Assembly (NCBI GenBank): GCA_019119995.1
Contig: DWVY01000047.1
Coordinates: 26,578 to 90,577, forward strand
Source of the DNA: Candidatus Mediterraneibacter faecavium
Lineage (GTDB): Bacteria; Bacillota; Clostridia; Lachnospirales; Lachnospiraceae
Length of the DNA stretch: 64,000 nucleotides
Reading direction: 5' to 3'
Shown: positions 1-8,528 of the stretch, in pieces
Numbering within the stretch: position 1 is the first letter of the stretch
Layout: each line of letters starts with the position of its first letter
Program-made: the position numbers and the translations under genes
Notes under the pieces: model-generated
Databases searched by the model: none
The model's input: only the letters and a program-made list of their open reading frames with translations
Told to the model about the DNA's origin: nothing

Positions 1-91
1 CTCTGTTTTTTTCTGCAGTTCCAAGCTTTGCCGCCTCTGTGGCAGCATTTTTCGCACGCCGTGTAAGCATTTCCATGTATGTTTCTTCCAT
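1..91 (-). CDS. proA: Gamma-glutamyl phosphate reductase, N-terminal fragment cut by window edge
   Basis: Only the first 30 codons lie in the window; the rest continues off the left edge. The start ATG (89-91) has a good ribosome-binding site (AAGGAGAG) six bases upstream. The visible peptide has a short helix with an RRAKNAA stretch followed by a KLGTAEKNR-like segment. That matches the usual ProA N-terminus, where an (R/Q)AKxAxxxLA helix precedes a KNxAL motif. ProA reduces glutamyl-5-phosphate to the semialdehyde in proline synthesis. The partner kinase gene proB lies about 61 kb away on the other strand, so the common proBA operon is not present here. The assignment rests on 30 residues and is moderate. 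Confidence 0.6.
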   Translation of the reverse strand, partial: MEETYMEMLTRRAKNAATEAAKLGTAEKNR

Positions 92-177
92 TGTGCTCTC
101 CTTTCTGCATATGTCCTGCATCTGCTGTCCCCTATTGTACCATCAAAAGCTGATTTCCGCCACCCGCAAAAGCCGCC

Positions 178-215
178 GCATTTCAGTGCCCGCATTTCAG
201 TGCATTTCAGTGCCC
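178..215. repeat. Short tandem repeat downstream of crcB
   Basis: The unit gcatttcagtgccc occurs at 178-191 and 202-215, with a shortened copy gcatttcagt between them. It lies just past the crcB stop codon in the gap before proA. It looks like simple slippage; no function is evident. Confidence 0.7.
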
Positions 216-217
216 GG

Positions 218-586
218 TCATACGAACCGTTCTGCCGCATACATTCCAGCCGCGACACCCGCCAGACAGCCGATCACGCTCAGGGCGATATACAGAACAG
301 ATATTCTGGCATTTCCCTGTTCCAACAGATTGTATGCCTCCAGCGAAAAGGTGGAAAATGTCGTAAATCCCCCGCACACGCCCGTCTTGAGGAACAGCAC
401 GGTATTGTCCGGGAGTCCCTTTCTCGCCGCAGCACCGGCAATGATACCGATTGCCAGCGCTCCCAGTATATTTGTGATCAGTGTAAGCACAGGGAATCCG
501 CCTTTATAAGGGATCAGACTGATGGCATATCTGAGCATCGCACCGACAGCTCCTCCGATCCCGACGCACACAAATCCTGTCATCAT
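218..586 (-). CDS. crcB: CrcB/FluC fluoride channel
   Basis: A 122-residue protein with four hydrophobic segments, the usual size of a single FluC subunit. Family signatures are present: an N-terminal GGAVGAMLRY stretch, an Asn in the second helix (TNILG), and a GGFTTFSTF motif near residues 73-81, which in FluC lines the fluoride pore and carries the Na+-binding break. Fluc channels work as antiparallel dimers in the cytoplasmic membrane and let fluoride leave the cell. It starts one base after the nitroreductase stop codon, so the two are probably co-transcribed. Only one crcB is seen, suggesting a homodimeric channel unless a second copy exists elsewhere. Confidence 0.93.
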   Translation of the reverse strand: MMTGFVCVGIGGAVGAMLRYAISLIPYKGGFPVLTLITNILGALAIGIIAGAAARKGLPDNTVLFLKTGVCGGFTTFSTFSLEAYNLLEQGNARISVLYIALSVIGCLAGVAAGMYAAERFV

Positions 587-587
587 A

Positions 588-1112
588 CTACCTCACATAA
601 ACGATGTAATCGTCTTTTCTCGGCTTTGCCTGAGGCACTGCCCCGTCCGCCGGATATCCGAGGATACAATGTCCGACGCCGATATAGTCTCCCTCGATCC
701 CCCATTTCTTCAGAAGCGCTTTCCCCTCTTCCGAATCGAACACCTCTCTTGCGCGGTGGATCCAGCAGGATCCCATGCCTACGGCATACGCTGCATTCAT
801 CAGATTTCCCATCACAAGGGAACCGTCCTCCACACACGTAGGACGTTCCTTTGACGCAAGCACGACAAGCACGGTCGGCGCCCCATAAAACGGATCTGAA
901 TCGCTTCCCAGATATTTTGCATTCAGCTCAGACAGATAGTCTCTTGTCTGCTTGTCCTGTACCACTACGATCTTCGGAGACTGCATTCCCATCCCTGTCG
1001 GCGCATAAGTTCCCGCCTCAAGGATCTTCTGCAGCTCCTCCTCTTTGATCTGCTCCGGTTTGTAAGCTCGGATGCTTCTTCTCTCTTTTAAGTCTTTTAA
1101 TGTTGATTCCAT
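588..1112 (-). CDS. Nitroreductase family FMN oxidoreductase
   Basis: About 174 residues with the nitroreductase fold signature: an N-terminal RRSIRAYKPEQI motif (FMN phosphate contact), an APTGMGMQSP segment after the first helix, and a C-terminal GHCILGYP strand. These are small homodimeric FMN enzymes that reduce nitro groups, quinones or other acceptors with NAD(P)H; the substrate cannot be read from sequence. The ATG at 1112 was chosen over one two codons upstream because it sits eight bases after AGGAGG, whereas the upstream one is almost on top of it. It follows the alcohol dehydrogenase by about a dozen bases and overlaps functionally with a redox cluster. Confidence 0.9.
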   Translation of the reverse strand: MESTLKDLKERRSIRAYKPEQIKEEELQKILEAGTYAPTGMGMQSPKIVVVQDKQTRDYLSELNAKYLGSDSDPFYGAPTVLVVLASKERPTCVEDGSLVMGNLMNAAYAVGMGSCWIHRAREVFDSEEGKALLKKWGIEGDYIGVGHCILGYPADGAVPQAKPRKDDYIVYVR

Positions 1113-1124
1113 GTTCATTTCCTC

Positions 1125-2303
1125 CTATCTCGCATTCTTGTAGATCTGATACATATCCTCTTTATCAAGTTTCTTGATGCAGCCGATGGTACGTCCGCCG
1201 AAATGGCTGCATTTTTCCGCCAGCTCCTGAAGCTGATCCTCACTGGGCTCGATCCCCAGATCCCGGATGCACACCGGCATATCGATCTCCCGGTAGAAGT
1301 CTTCCATCGCCCGGATGCCTTTTAGGGCTGTGGCGGAGTCATCCGTTTCCGGCTCCACGCCCATGACATTGACCGCAAACTTCGCGAAACGCTGCGGCGC
1401 CGCGTCCATCACATAGCGCGCCCAGCTTCCCCAGACCGCTGCAAGCCCGGCTCCGTGGGCCACGTCGAACATGCCGCCCAGTTCATGCTCCAACTGATGG
1501 CTCGCCCAGTCGCCGCCGTCCGTGCCGCATCCGGTGAGCCCGTTGTGGGAAAGGCTTCCCGCCCACATCACTTCGGCCCTTGCATCGTAATTATCCGGTT
1601 CGGTCATCAGGATCTTTGCGTTCTTCATCACCGTCCGGATCAGATGTTCGCTGATACCGTCGGTCATCTCCATGTTGCTGCAATGATTAAAATAGCGCTC
1701 CATTGTGTGCATCATTATATCCACGCACCCGCTGGCGGTCTGGTATTTCGGCAGCGTCATGGTAAGCTCCGGGTTCATGACGGCAAATCTTGCCCTCCCG
1801 TAATTGCTGCTGTATCCCCGTTTGAGCCATCCGTTCTCATTTGTTATAACGGAAGAATCACTCATCTCAGATCCTGCTGCCGCAATGGTAAGGATCACGC
1901 CGATCGGAAGACATCCCTGTGCGGTTCTCTTCCCGTCGTAAAAATCCCATACATCTCCGTCATTTGCCAGACCGTATCCGATGGCTTTGGCGGAATCGAT
2001 CACACTGCCTCCTCCTACGGCAAGGATAAAATCCACATTTTCCTTTTTACAAAGCTCGATCCCCTCATATACAAGGGACAGCCGTGGATTCGGCACGACT
2101 CCTCCCAGAGACACATAAGGGATCCCCGCATCATCAAGGGAATGATATACACGCTCCAACAGGCCGCTTCTCACCACACTGCCGCTTCCATAATGGACAA
2201 GCACTTTCCGGCACCCCTGTTCTCTCACAAGCTGCCCTGTCTGCTCTTCTGTTCCTCTTCCAAATACAACTTTAGTCGGTGTATAATACTGAAAATTTTC
2301 CAT
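1125..2303 (-). CDS. Iron-containing alcohol dehydrogenase (butanol dehydrogenase-like)
   Basis: A 392-residue group III alcohol dehydrogenase, full length for the family. The N-terminal half has the nucleotide-binding GGGSVIDSAKAIG motif near residue 98. The C-terminal half has the metal site: an Asp in SGCVDIMMHT, His in HQLEHELGG and His in DVAHGAGLA, the BdhA/YqhD pattern. Members reduce aldehydes to alcohols with NAD(P)H, disposing of fermentation electrons or toxic aldehydes in the cytoplasm. AAAAGGAG precedes the ATG. It is probably the first gene of a transcript that continues into the nitroreductase and crcB genes. The aldehyde substrate is not determinable from sequence. Confidence 0.93.
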   Translation of the reverse strand: MENFQYYTPTKVVFGRGTEEQTGQLVREQGCRKVLVHYGSGSVVRSGLLERVYHSLDDAGIPYVSLGGVVPNPRLSLVYEGIELCKKENVDFILAVGGGSVIDSAKAIGYGLANDGDVWDFYDGKRTAQGCLPIGVILTIAAAGSEMSDSSVITNENGWLKRGYSSNYGRARFAVMNPELTMTLPKYQTASGCVDIMMHTMERYFNHCSNMEMTDGISEHLIRTVMKNAKILMTEPDNYDARAEVMWAGSLSHNGLTGCGTDGGDWASHQLEHELGGMFDVAHGAGLAAVWGSWARYVMDAAPQRFAKFAVNVMGVEPETDDSATALKGIRAMEDFYREIDMPVCIRDLGIEPSEDQLQELAEKCSHFGGRTIGCIKKLDKEDMYQIYKNAR

Positions 2304-2371
2304 ATATCTCTCCTTTTCCTGATACTGTCATGTTTTATATCGTTTTACGGTGCATGCATCCTCCGGCGCGG

Positions 2372-2902
2372 CTATACGATCTCGATCTGGCACATCTTCA
2401 TCGCCTCCGCCGCCTGTTCATGACTCTCGGGCGTCACTCCTGCACAGCACGAAATATCAACCTCGATCGGAACTTCCGGCAGATATGCTTTCAGGAGCAG
2501 CGCATTGGAGATCACGCAGATATCCGTACACAGCCCGACCAGCGTGATCTTTTCAACCGGCTCCACGGTATCGTTTAACTGCTTTACATATTCCCCCAGT
2601 TCCACGCTGCCGAACGTAGGCTTGTCAATGATCCTGGCTTCCGGCCTGCTGCCAAGAGCTTCTGACACTTCCGGATCGATCTGCCAGCCCGGCGTGTCTT
2701 TCACACAGTGTACGACCGGAAGATGCTTTCCCTCCGCGCTCTCAAGATAATCCTCTGCGTGGGTATCCCGGGTCGCGATCACCTTTCCGTCGAATCCTCG
2801 GATCTTCTCCACAACATCCGGGACGATCGCCACGGCTTCTTTCGTGCCAAGCGACCCGTCGATAAAATCTTTCTGCATGTCTACTACAACAAGTATCTTC
2901 AT
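2372..2902 (-). CDS. Isochorismatase-family cysteine hydrolase (nicotinamidase-like)
   Basis: A 176-residue cytosolic hydrolase. The expected catalytic triad is visible: Asp in VVDMQKDF (residue 8), Lys in DKPTFGS, and the nucleophilic Cys in VGLCTDICV, with the cis-peptide region preceding it. The family includes nicotinamidase, isochorismatase and N-carbamoylsarcosine amidase. The metal-binding DxHxxxH stretch of true PncA enzymes is reduced to DTHAEDYLES, so it may be a related amidohydrolase. AAAGGAG precedes the start. It is followed by the alcohol dehydrogenase after a 68-base gap. Confidence 0.88.
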   Translation of the reverse strand: MKILVVVDMQKDFIDGSLGTKEAVAIVPDVVEKIRGFDGKVIATRDTHAEDYLESAEGKHLPVVHCVKDTPGWQIDPEVSEALGSRPEARIIDKPTFGSVELGEYVKQLNDTVEPVEKITLVGLCTDICVISNALLLKAYLPEVPIEVDISCCAGVTPESHEQAAEAMKMCQIEIV

Positions 2903-2963
2903 CTCTTTCTCCTTTCTTTCATCTGCCGATCATTTCCCGGCGTCACTGCCGCGGCATTCTGCT

Positions 2964-3836
2964 TTATCTGTACTTCAGATCGTAATAAAAGATATACTGC
3001 TGCATCACTCCCGCGCAGCCCTGATACCTCTTAAACGGGAACCCGTCCGGATAATGCCGCTCAAGCACTTTGCTAATATGAGTATCTACAGGAAAGGCGT
3101 CCATCTGATGCAGGGCGAACAGGCAGATGCAGTCCGCCACCTTGCCGCCGATCCCGGGAAGTCTCATAAGCTCTGTGCGGGCTTCCGGATATTCCATTTC
3201 TCTGAGCGCATCCAGATCGATCTCTCCTCCTGCAACCATCTTCGCTGTCTGACAGATATATTTACTCCGGTATCCCAGCTTCAGTTCTCTTAGCTCCTCT
3301 TCTGTCGCCTGTGCGAGATCCTCAGCCCGGGGAAATGTATCATACGTCCTCCCGTCCGGAGTCACGCATCTCTCTCCGTATCTTTCGCAAAGCGTCCGGA
3401 TAAGTCCTTTGATACGGGGGATATTATTCTGCTGTGAGAGGATAAAGGTAATGATCATCTCCCATGTATCCTGCCTGAGGATGCGAATGCCGCTGCCAAA
3501 TTCCGCGGCGCTTTTCAGATAATCATCCTGCCTGTCAATCCGGGCTATATAATCCGAATAAGACGCCGAGAGATCAAAATACTCTTTCCAGAATGTCTCA
3601 TATTCTTCCTGTGTACAGTACAGGATCGTCTCCCCATGTGCATTCGGCTCTCCGTGCGCATATGCATTTTCCTCTCCGCCTGCTGCCTCCGTCAGATTTT
3701 CCCGGATTCCGATCTTCAAGTATCTGCTGCCCGCCAACAGCTCATATGTATCCTCCGAGACCGCATCCAGACGGAAACACTGTCCGGATTCACAGATCTG
3801 AGGAATGGAGAAACAATTATTCTCTATCGTAACCAT
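2964..3836 (-). CDS. ogg: 8-oxoguanine DNA glycosylase / AP lyase, OGG1 family
   Basis: A 290-residue protein with an N-terminal OGG_N-like domain and a C-terminal helix-hairpin-helix GPD domain. The diagnostic motif is LPGIGGKVADC near residue 225, with the catalytic Lys, followed by PVDTHI carrying the catalytic Asp; both match human OGG1. A FILSQQNN segment in the middle corresponds to the family damage-recognition helix. The enzyme would excise 8-oxoguanine opposite cytosine. Clostridia often carry this OGG1-type form. The ribosome-binding site is weak (GAAAG, 4 bases from ATG), so the start is less certain than the product. Residues 63-81 include a glutamate/histidine-rich extra loop not typical of the family. 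Confidence 0.9.
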   Translation of the reverse strand: MVTIENNCFSIPQICESGQCFRLDAVSEDTYELLAGSRYLKIGIRENLTEAAGGEENAYAHGEPNAHGETILYCTQEEYETFWKEYFDLSASYSDYIARIDRQDDYLKSAAEFGSGIRILRQDTWEMIITFILSQQNNIPRIKGLIRTLCERYGERCVTPDGRTYDTFPRAEDLAQATEEELRELKLGYRSKYICQTAKMVAGGEIDLDALREMEYPEARTELMRLPGIGGKVADCICLFALHQMDAFPVDTHISKVLERHYPDGFPFKRYQGCAGVMQQYIFYYDLKYR

Positions 3837-4014
3837 GATACTTTCTGCTTTCTATCATACTCTCCATAATTCTTGCGTTACCGTGATTATTATAGCACGA
3901 TTCTCCATCCCGAAAAAGTATGAAAAAGCCGCGTGATGTGTTATACTCACCCTGTAAGAATACTAAATTTCCAAAAGGCGCCCGCAGCGCTTCACCAGCA
4001 GAGAGGGGAAAATC

Positions 4015-4541
4015 ATGGCAAGAAAGATCGAAGTCGTGGACTACCGTCCCGAATGGGAGACCATGTTCAAAGAAGAATCCAGAAAGATCAAAAAATACTT
4101 GGCAAAAACTGTGCCGGAATCTATCATATCGGCAGCACCTCCGTCAAAAATATGCCTGCCAAACCGATCATCGATATCATGCCGGTCGTAAAAGACCTCT
4201 CCCTTGTCGATGCACACAATAAAGAGTTCGAAACCCTCGGCTACGAGTGCCGGGGCGAGTTCGGCATACCCGGCAGAAGATTCTACGCCAAAGGCGGCGA
4301 CAACCGTACGCACCACATCCATATATTTGAGTTGGGCAATGAGAAAGATACCCTGAGGCATATCGCCGTGCGGGATTATCTGAGTTCCCATCCGGACACA
4401 GCGGCAGAATACGCCGCCCTGAAGAAGAAACTGGCAGAAGAATTCCCTTACGACAACGACGGCTACTGCGACGGCAAAGAAGAATACATGAAGTCACTGG
4501 AGGAAAAATCGCTCCGCTGGCAGGCAAAACAAAACCATTAA
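4015..4541 (+). pseudogene. GrpB-family nucleotidyltransferase-like protein, frameshifted
   Basis: A good ribosome-binding site (GAGAGGGG) precedes ATG at 4015, which opens with a typical GrpB N-terminus (VVDYRPEWETMFKEE). After about 26 codons this frame leaves the family pattern. The rest of the family sequence (GIYHIGSTSVKNMPAKPIID and onward to the end) continues in another frame. The break falls at a run of six A residues (4090-4095); one more A would restore a normal 175-residue protein. GrpB (UPF0157) proteins have a nucleotidyltransferase fold and unknown substrate. The gene is either a recent pseudogene, a sequencing error, or expressed by slippage. Its stop overlaps the stop of the convergent ccdA-tlpA gene. 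Confidence 0.8.
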
Positions 4542-5914
4542 CTGTTTTCCAGCGTCTGGTCTATGATGCTTCTCATAATATCCTCTGTCATCTGTCCGGG
4601 CACATAGCCGTATACATTTCCATCCTTATCGATCATAAACGTAGTCGGGAACGCCGAAATCCCGTACTGGGTAAACATTTCTCCGCTCTCGTCCATAAGC
4701 ACCGGATAGGTATACCCGTTCTCTTCCATAAAGCCGGCGATCTCCTCCGCCGAACCTTCCTGGCCGATCCCCGGTCCTGCGATTCCCAGTATCACAACCT
4801 CTGCATCCTCGCCCTGCGCCGAATATTCTTCGTAGAGTTTCTGGATGTCCGGCATCTCATTGCGGCACGGCCCGCACCAGGTCGCCCAGAAGTTGAGAAA
4901 GACGACTTTCCCTCTATAATCCGAAAGCGTATGCGTATTTCCAAACTGATCCGTCAGCTCAAGATCAGAAAGAGGCGCTGCCACCGTCTGCCGTTCCTGT
5001 GCTTCCGCGCTGCCCTGCCCGTCCTCATCGCCGGCATTTTCCTTATCTGTATCCGCCCTGTCTGTATTCTTCTCATTTTTCTCATTCTCCGCATCCGTCC
5101 GGCTCCCGCCGTCCCCGCTCTGAGCTTCACCGCTTCCGTCTTTCTCCTGCACCGTCTCTTCCTGTACCGTCGAGAGGTAGCCTGTGATGTCATTCATCTT
5201 GCCGGTAAACATAAGCGCACCCATCAGGATCATCAGGACGCCGCCGATCCTGACTGTATAGCGCACGGCTTTCATATGCCGGCGGAAAAAGCCCAGCAGC
5301 TGCGCCGTAAAGATCCCCGCCGCCAGGAACGGCAGGATAAAGCCCAGCGTATATACTCCGATCAGGAGAAACCCGAGCGCTTCAGTCTGTGCGCTCCCCG
5401 CCATCAAAAGCACGCTCGTAAGCGCAGGTCCCACACAGGGCGTCCATGCAAAACTGAATGTAAATCCCATGATCAGCGCAGTGACCGGGGACATGGTCAT
5501 CTTCTCAAGACGCAGGGTGATCCTGTGTTCCCCGCCGAGCACTTTTGAACTGCCGAACACGCCGAGCTGGTACAGCCCGAACAGAATGATCAGCACACCG
5601 CCGATCCTTGCGAACAACATTCTATGCTCTCCGAAGAAACTGCCCGCAGCCGAAGCTCCCAGTCCGAGGACGAAGAAAGCGCCGCTGATCCCGAGCGTAA
5701 AAAATAATACGCGCAGGAACAGCCGCAGTTTTTCCCTTTTCACAGATCCTGTATCCTGTCCGCGATCCGCCGCGCCTGCCCCGGAACCGATCCCGCCTGA
5801 CAAATATCCCAGATACAGCGGAACCAGCGGCAGTACGCAGGGTGAGAAAAAGCTCAAAAGCCCCTGAACAAACACCACAGCCGCAGATACGCCGGTCTCT
5901 ATTGTAAATCCCAT
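4538..5914 (-). CDS. CcdA-TlpA fusion: thiol-disulfide electron transporter with extracellular thioredoxin domain
   Basis: A 458-residue fusion. Residues 1-235 are a six-helix CcdA/DsbD-beta membrane domain with its two redox cysteines, SPCVLP (Cys26) and WTPCVGP (Cys160). Residues 250-312 are an acidic, low-complexity linker. Residues 313-458 are a TlpA/ResA thioredoxin fold with the WCGPC active site (Cys347, Cys350) and a cis-Pro region (SAFPTT). By family knowledge CcdA takes electrons from cytoplasmic thioredoxin and passes them across the membrane; here the acceptor is tethered in the same chain. Likely role: reducing or repairing extracytoplasmic disulfides. GGAGG precedes the ATG by ten bases. 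The 170-base upstream gap holds only short palindromes. Confidence 0.92.
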   Translation of the reverse strand: MGFTIETGVSAAVVFVQGLLSFFSPCVLPLVPLYLGYLSGGIGSGAGAADRGQDTGSVKREKLRLFLRVLFFTLGISGAFFVLGLGASAAGSFFGEHRMLFARIGGVLIILFGLYQLGVFGSSKVLGGEHRITLRLEKMTMSPVTALIMGFTFSFAWTPCVGPALTSVLLMAGSAQTEALGFLLIGVYTLGFILPFLAAGIFTAQLLGFFRRHMKAVRYTVRIGGVLMILMGALMFTGKMNDITGYLSTVQEETVQEKDGSGEAQSGDGGSRTDAENEKNEKNTDRADTDKENAGDEDGQGSAEAQERQTVAAPLSDLELTDQFGNTHTLSDYRGKVVFLNFWATWCGPCRNEMPDIQKLYEEYSAQGEDAEVVILGIAGPGIGQEGSAEEIAGFMEENGYTYPVLMDESGEMFTQYGISAFPTTFMIDKDGNVYGYVPGQMTEDIMRSIIDQTLENS

Positions 5915-6084
5915 ATCACTTGATCCTCCGATCCATTAACTCTCTGTCCGTTCAGATGCCGCCCGTTTCCAGACGGCATCCCTTCTACGTCAGGTATAGA
6001 GAGGATATCACATTTTTCATATGATTGACAGTGATATAGTCACATTCTCTGCGAATTTTGCAACCAATTTTGTAACAGCTCAGC

Positions 6085-7128
6085 CTATGAAGCATCCGAA
6101 AGACTGCCGATCTTCTCCACCGTCATGGTGATCCCGCTGTAGAAGTAGGCATCTCCCTGCCCGATCACCTGAAATACTGCGGGCACATCCTGAACCTCTA
6201 TGATCTGCGAGAAAGAAAGATTGCTTGTATCTGTCGAGGTATGGAAGGTGTGCTGCACCGCCGCTCCGGGCACCGCTGTCCCCTGCTCCTCCAGATACAT
6301 CCCTACTGTGAGCGGGAATGTCACTCCGCTGACAGGCCCCGCCGTCCCGTGGAAAGATACTTCATAATATCCGGGCGTCTCCACCGTGATCTGCGGACTG
6401 TTCTGCGCATGTGAAATATCCGTTCCCGCTTCCGAAGCATTGCGGTCAAGGATCAGAGCAGTCCCGGTCGTCCCGGTCTGTGACGGCGTCGAATATGCAG
6501 ACAAAAAGCTGGCCGGAGATCCGGTTCCCGTGGCGCCGGTTGCCCCGCTTGGACCGGTTGCTCCCGTCGGGCCTGTCGCTCCACTCGGACCTGTTGCTCC
6601 CGTCGGGCCTGTCGCTCCTGTCGGGCCTGCTGGGCCGGTCGGACCTGTTACTCCGCTCGGACCTGTTACTCCTGTCGGACCGGTCGCTCCGCTTGGACCG
6701 GTCACTCCCGTTGGGCCCGTTGCTCCGCTTGGACCGGTCGCTCCCGTCGGACCTGTCACCCCGCTCGGGCCGATTGCTCCTGTCGGACCCGTTGCCCCGC
6801 TTGGGCCGGTTGCTCCTGTCGGGCCTGTCGCGCCGCTTGGACCCGTTGCTCCTGTCGGACCGCCTGACGGACCTGTCACTCCCGTCGGACCTGTTGCCCC
6901 GGTCGGACCTGTTGCTCCAGTTGCTCCAGTTGCGCCGGTCGCTCCTGTCGGGCCGGTCGCACCGGTGCAGCAGCACGGCCGCGGCGGGCAAGGACGGCAT
7001 CCAAAAGGCTGCCAGCCGCAGCGCTCCTGGCTCTGTGCCGCGCCGTCATTATGCTGACAGTCTTTCGACTGTTCCTGTATCTCATCACACTTTGCATCAT
7101 CTGCCGCTTTTTTTCTAAACCATATCAT
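6085..7128 (-). CDS. Collagen-like repeat protein with BclA-type C-terminal domain
   Basis: A 347-residue protein. Residues 1-55 are charged, then cysteine-rich (six Cys in a short Pro/Arg stretch before the repeats). Residues 56-205 are uninterrupted Gly-X-Thr/Ser/Val triplets in higher-order units of about 18 residues (GATGPTG / GPSGATG). The rest is a beta-rich globular domain of the BclA/TNF-like type that would trimerise the collagen stalk. Similar proteins form the hair-like nap on spore surfaces of Bacillus and Clostridioides. Threonines in such repeats are usually glycosylated, and a glycosyltransferase gene lies just upstream. No signal peptide is visible, consistent with assembly inside a mother cell. 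AAAGGAGG precedes the ATG. Confidence 0.9.
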   Translation of the reverse strand: MIWFRKKAADDAKCDEIQEQSKDCQHNDGAAQSQERCGWQPFGCRPCPPRPCCCTGATGPTGATGATGATGATGPTGATGPTGVTGPSGGPTGATGPSGATGPTGATGPSGATGPTGAIGPSGVTGPTGATGPSGATGPTGVTGPSGATGPTGVTGPSGVTGPTGPAGPTGATGPTGATGPSGATGPTGATGPSGATGATGTGSPASFLSAYSTPSQTGTTGTALILDRNASEAGTDISHAQNSPQITVETPGYYEVSFHGTAGPVSGVTFPLTVGMYLEEQGTAVPGAAVQHTFHTSTDTSNLSFSQIIEVQDVPAVFQVIGQGDAYFYSGITMTVEKIGSLSDAS

Positions 7129-7205
7129 AATTGCAAACCTCCTTTCATAATCAATATATGTTGGGAGTTATTTTTTGTTTGCAGCGATGATATCCAAATG
7201 TAGTT

Positions 7206-8282
7206 TTACTCTGCTTTCTGCTCAAAATATCTTTTATTGCTGAGATAATACGGCGACTCCGGCCTGAAACTGCCCGCCAGCTCGTTATACCTTTCCGCCT
7301 CTTTTTTGTCTCCTAGTCTGTCATAGCAGACGCACAGACTGATCGCAGGGAGGAAACCGTAGCAGTCTTCTTCCACAAAGGCGCCGGTCTCGGGAGCCTT
7401 CTTTGCGCTCAGAGCCTGTTTATACCAGAAGACAGCCTGTTCATACTTTTCTCTGTCCTGAAAATGTCTTCCCAAATCGCAGCAAATCTCGCCGCGGGGC
7501 ACGTCGTACTCAAAAGCATGCAGTAAAGCGTGAAGGGCTTTCTGCTCTTCGCCCATGCCATAATAGCAGACTGCCAGCTGACGCGCCGCATCGATCTTAT
7601 TTTCCATCCAGCCGTCCGGACGCGCAAGGAATCTGCTTAATAGATCAGCGCCTTTTTCATACTTTCCGTGGAACATCAGCTCTCTTCCATAATAATAAAG
7701 CGCTCTGCTGTCAAAATATTCTCCGGTTTTCTCCATCTTCTCGTAAATCCTGAGATTCCGCTCTCCGCCGCCTTGTTTTACTCTCGGTTTTCTGTGCTCA
7801 ACCGGTATATCCGAATAATATATTTTCCCTGACGGCTGTATCACTTCATGCACTTTCCCCTTAAAGAAAAATCCTGCATCGTTTTTCACGATTCTTTCTC
7901 TATAATAGAAAAATGAAGCTTTGCCGTTTTCGTCAAAAGCGGTAATGTACGGCATCATGATCACATCTTCATCGGAAATCCTCTCTTTCATCTCGAGAAA
8001 TTTTCCGGTCTCTTCTGCGGGGATCACATCATCCGCATCCAGCCACATCAGATAACGCATCCGCCCTTTTTCCAAAGCATAATTTCTTGCGGCAGCGAAG
8101 TCATCGACCCATACGAAATCATAGATCTGGTCCGTATATGCAGCCGCCACTTCCTTTGTCCTGTCCGCCGAGCCTGTATCTACTATTATAATTTCATCCA
8201 CAAGGTTCCTCACACTGTCCAGGCATCTTCCCAGAACTTCTTCCTCGTCCCGCACGATCATACACAGACTGATTGTGATCAC
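7206..8282 (-). CDS. GT2 glycosyltransferase with C-terminal TPR-like repeats
   Basis: A 358-residue cytosolic protein starting at GTG. Residues 1-110 are a GT-A fold: SLCMIVRDEE, IVDTGSADRT and the DXD-type WLDADD motif. The C-terminal 180 residues are helical pairs resembling tetratricopeptide repeats (ALYYYGRELMFHGKYEKGA and later units). This SunS/CgeB-neighbour architecture glycosylates peptides or proteins. The next gene downstream, 77 bases away on the same strand, is the collagen-like protein, an obvious acceptor candidate through its many threonines. The pairing is an inference from adjacency. The ribosome-binding site (GGAG) is about eleven bases from the GTG, so the start is somewhat uncertain. 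Confidence 0.87.
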   Translation of the reverse strand: MITISLCMIVRDEEEVLGRCLDSVRNLVDEIIIVDTGSADRTKEVAAAYTDQIYDFVWVDDFAAARNYALEKGRMRYLMWLDADDVIPAEETGKFLEMKERISDEDVIMMPYITAFDENGKASFFYYRERIVKNDAGFFFKGKVHEVIQPSGKIYYSDIPVEHRKPRVKQGGGERNLRIYEKMEKTGEYFDSRALYYYGRELMFHGKYEKGADLLSRFLARPDGWMENKIDAARQLAVCYYGMGEEQKALHALLHAFEYDVPRGEICCDLGRHFQDREKYEQAVFWYKQALSAKKAPETGAFVEEDCYGFLPAISLCVCYDRLGDKKEAERYNELAGSFRPESPYYLSNKRYFEQKAE

Positions 8283-8403
8283 TTGACTTCACACTCCGCA
8301 TCCTATATCGTTTTACACTATATCTCAGTCTATGCGGCAAAATTTCAGATGTTCATAGGTCTGCATGTTCATTTCTTTAACCAGAGTCCAACCCATAACA
8401 AAA

Positions 8404-8438
8404 GGCAGAGAATCGTCCGTTTTGGATAATTCTCTGCC
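8404..8438 (-). terminator. Possible terminator after malic enzyme
   Basis: A 10-bp inverted repeat (ggcagagaat / attctctgcc) with a 15-base loop lies about 90 bases past the malic enzyme stop. On the minus strand it is followed only by CTTTTG, so the U-tract is weak. Confidence 0.45.
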
Positions 8439-8528
8439 TGATCTTTCAATCTGTTCTGTTACTCACCATTTATAATAGAAACGGGAGTCATCCCACATCT
8501 GATATACAGACGTATGGATAAAAGCAAA

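Noticed and set aside
587..1120. Fluoride riboswitch for crcB
   Set aside because: crcB starts one base after the nitroreductase stop; there is no untranslated leader in which a crcB-motif RNA could fold.
6530..6970. Dense short repeats that could be taken for a CRISPR array
   Set aside because: The period is 9 bases (and multiples) in frame with Gly-X-Y codons, without fixed spacers or unique spacer sequence.
6386..7057. Long plus-strand open frames opposite the collagen-like gene (Val-Ala-Pro-Val-Gly-Pro repeats)
   Set aside because: They mirror the Gly-X-Thr repeat on the minus strand; the repeat lacks stops in several frames. No ribosome-binding site or independent composition supports a gene.
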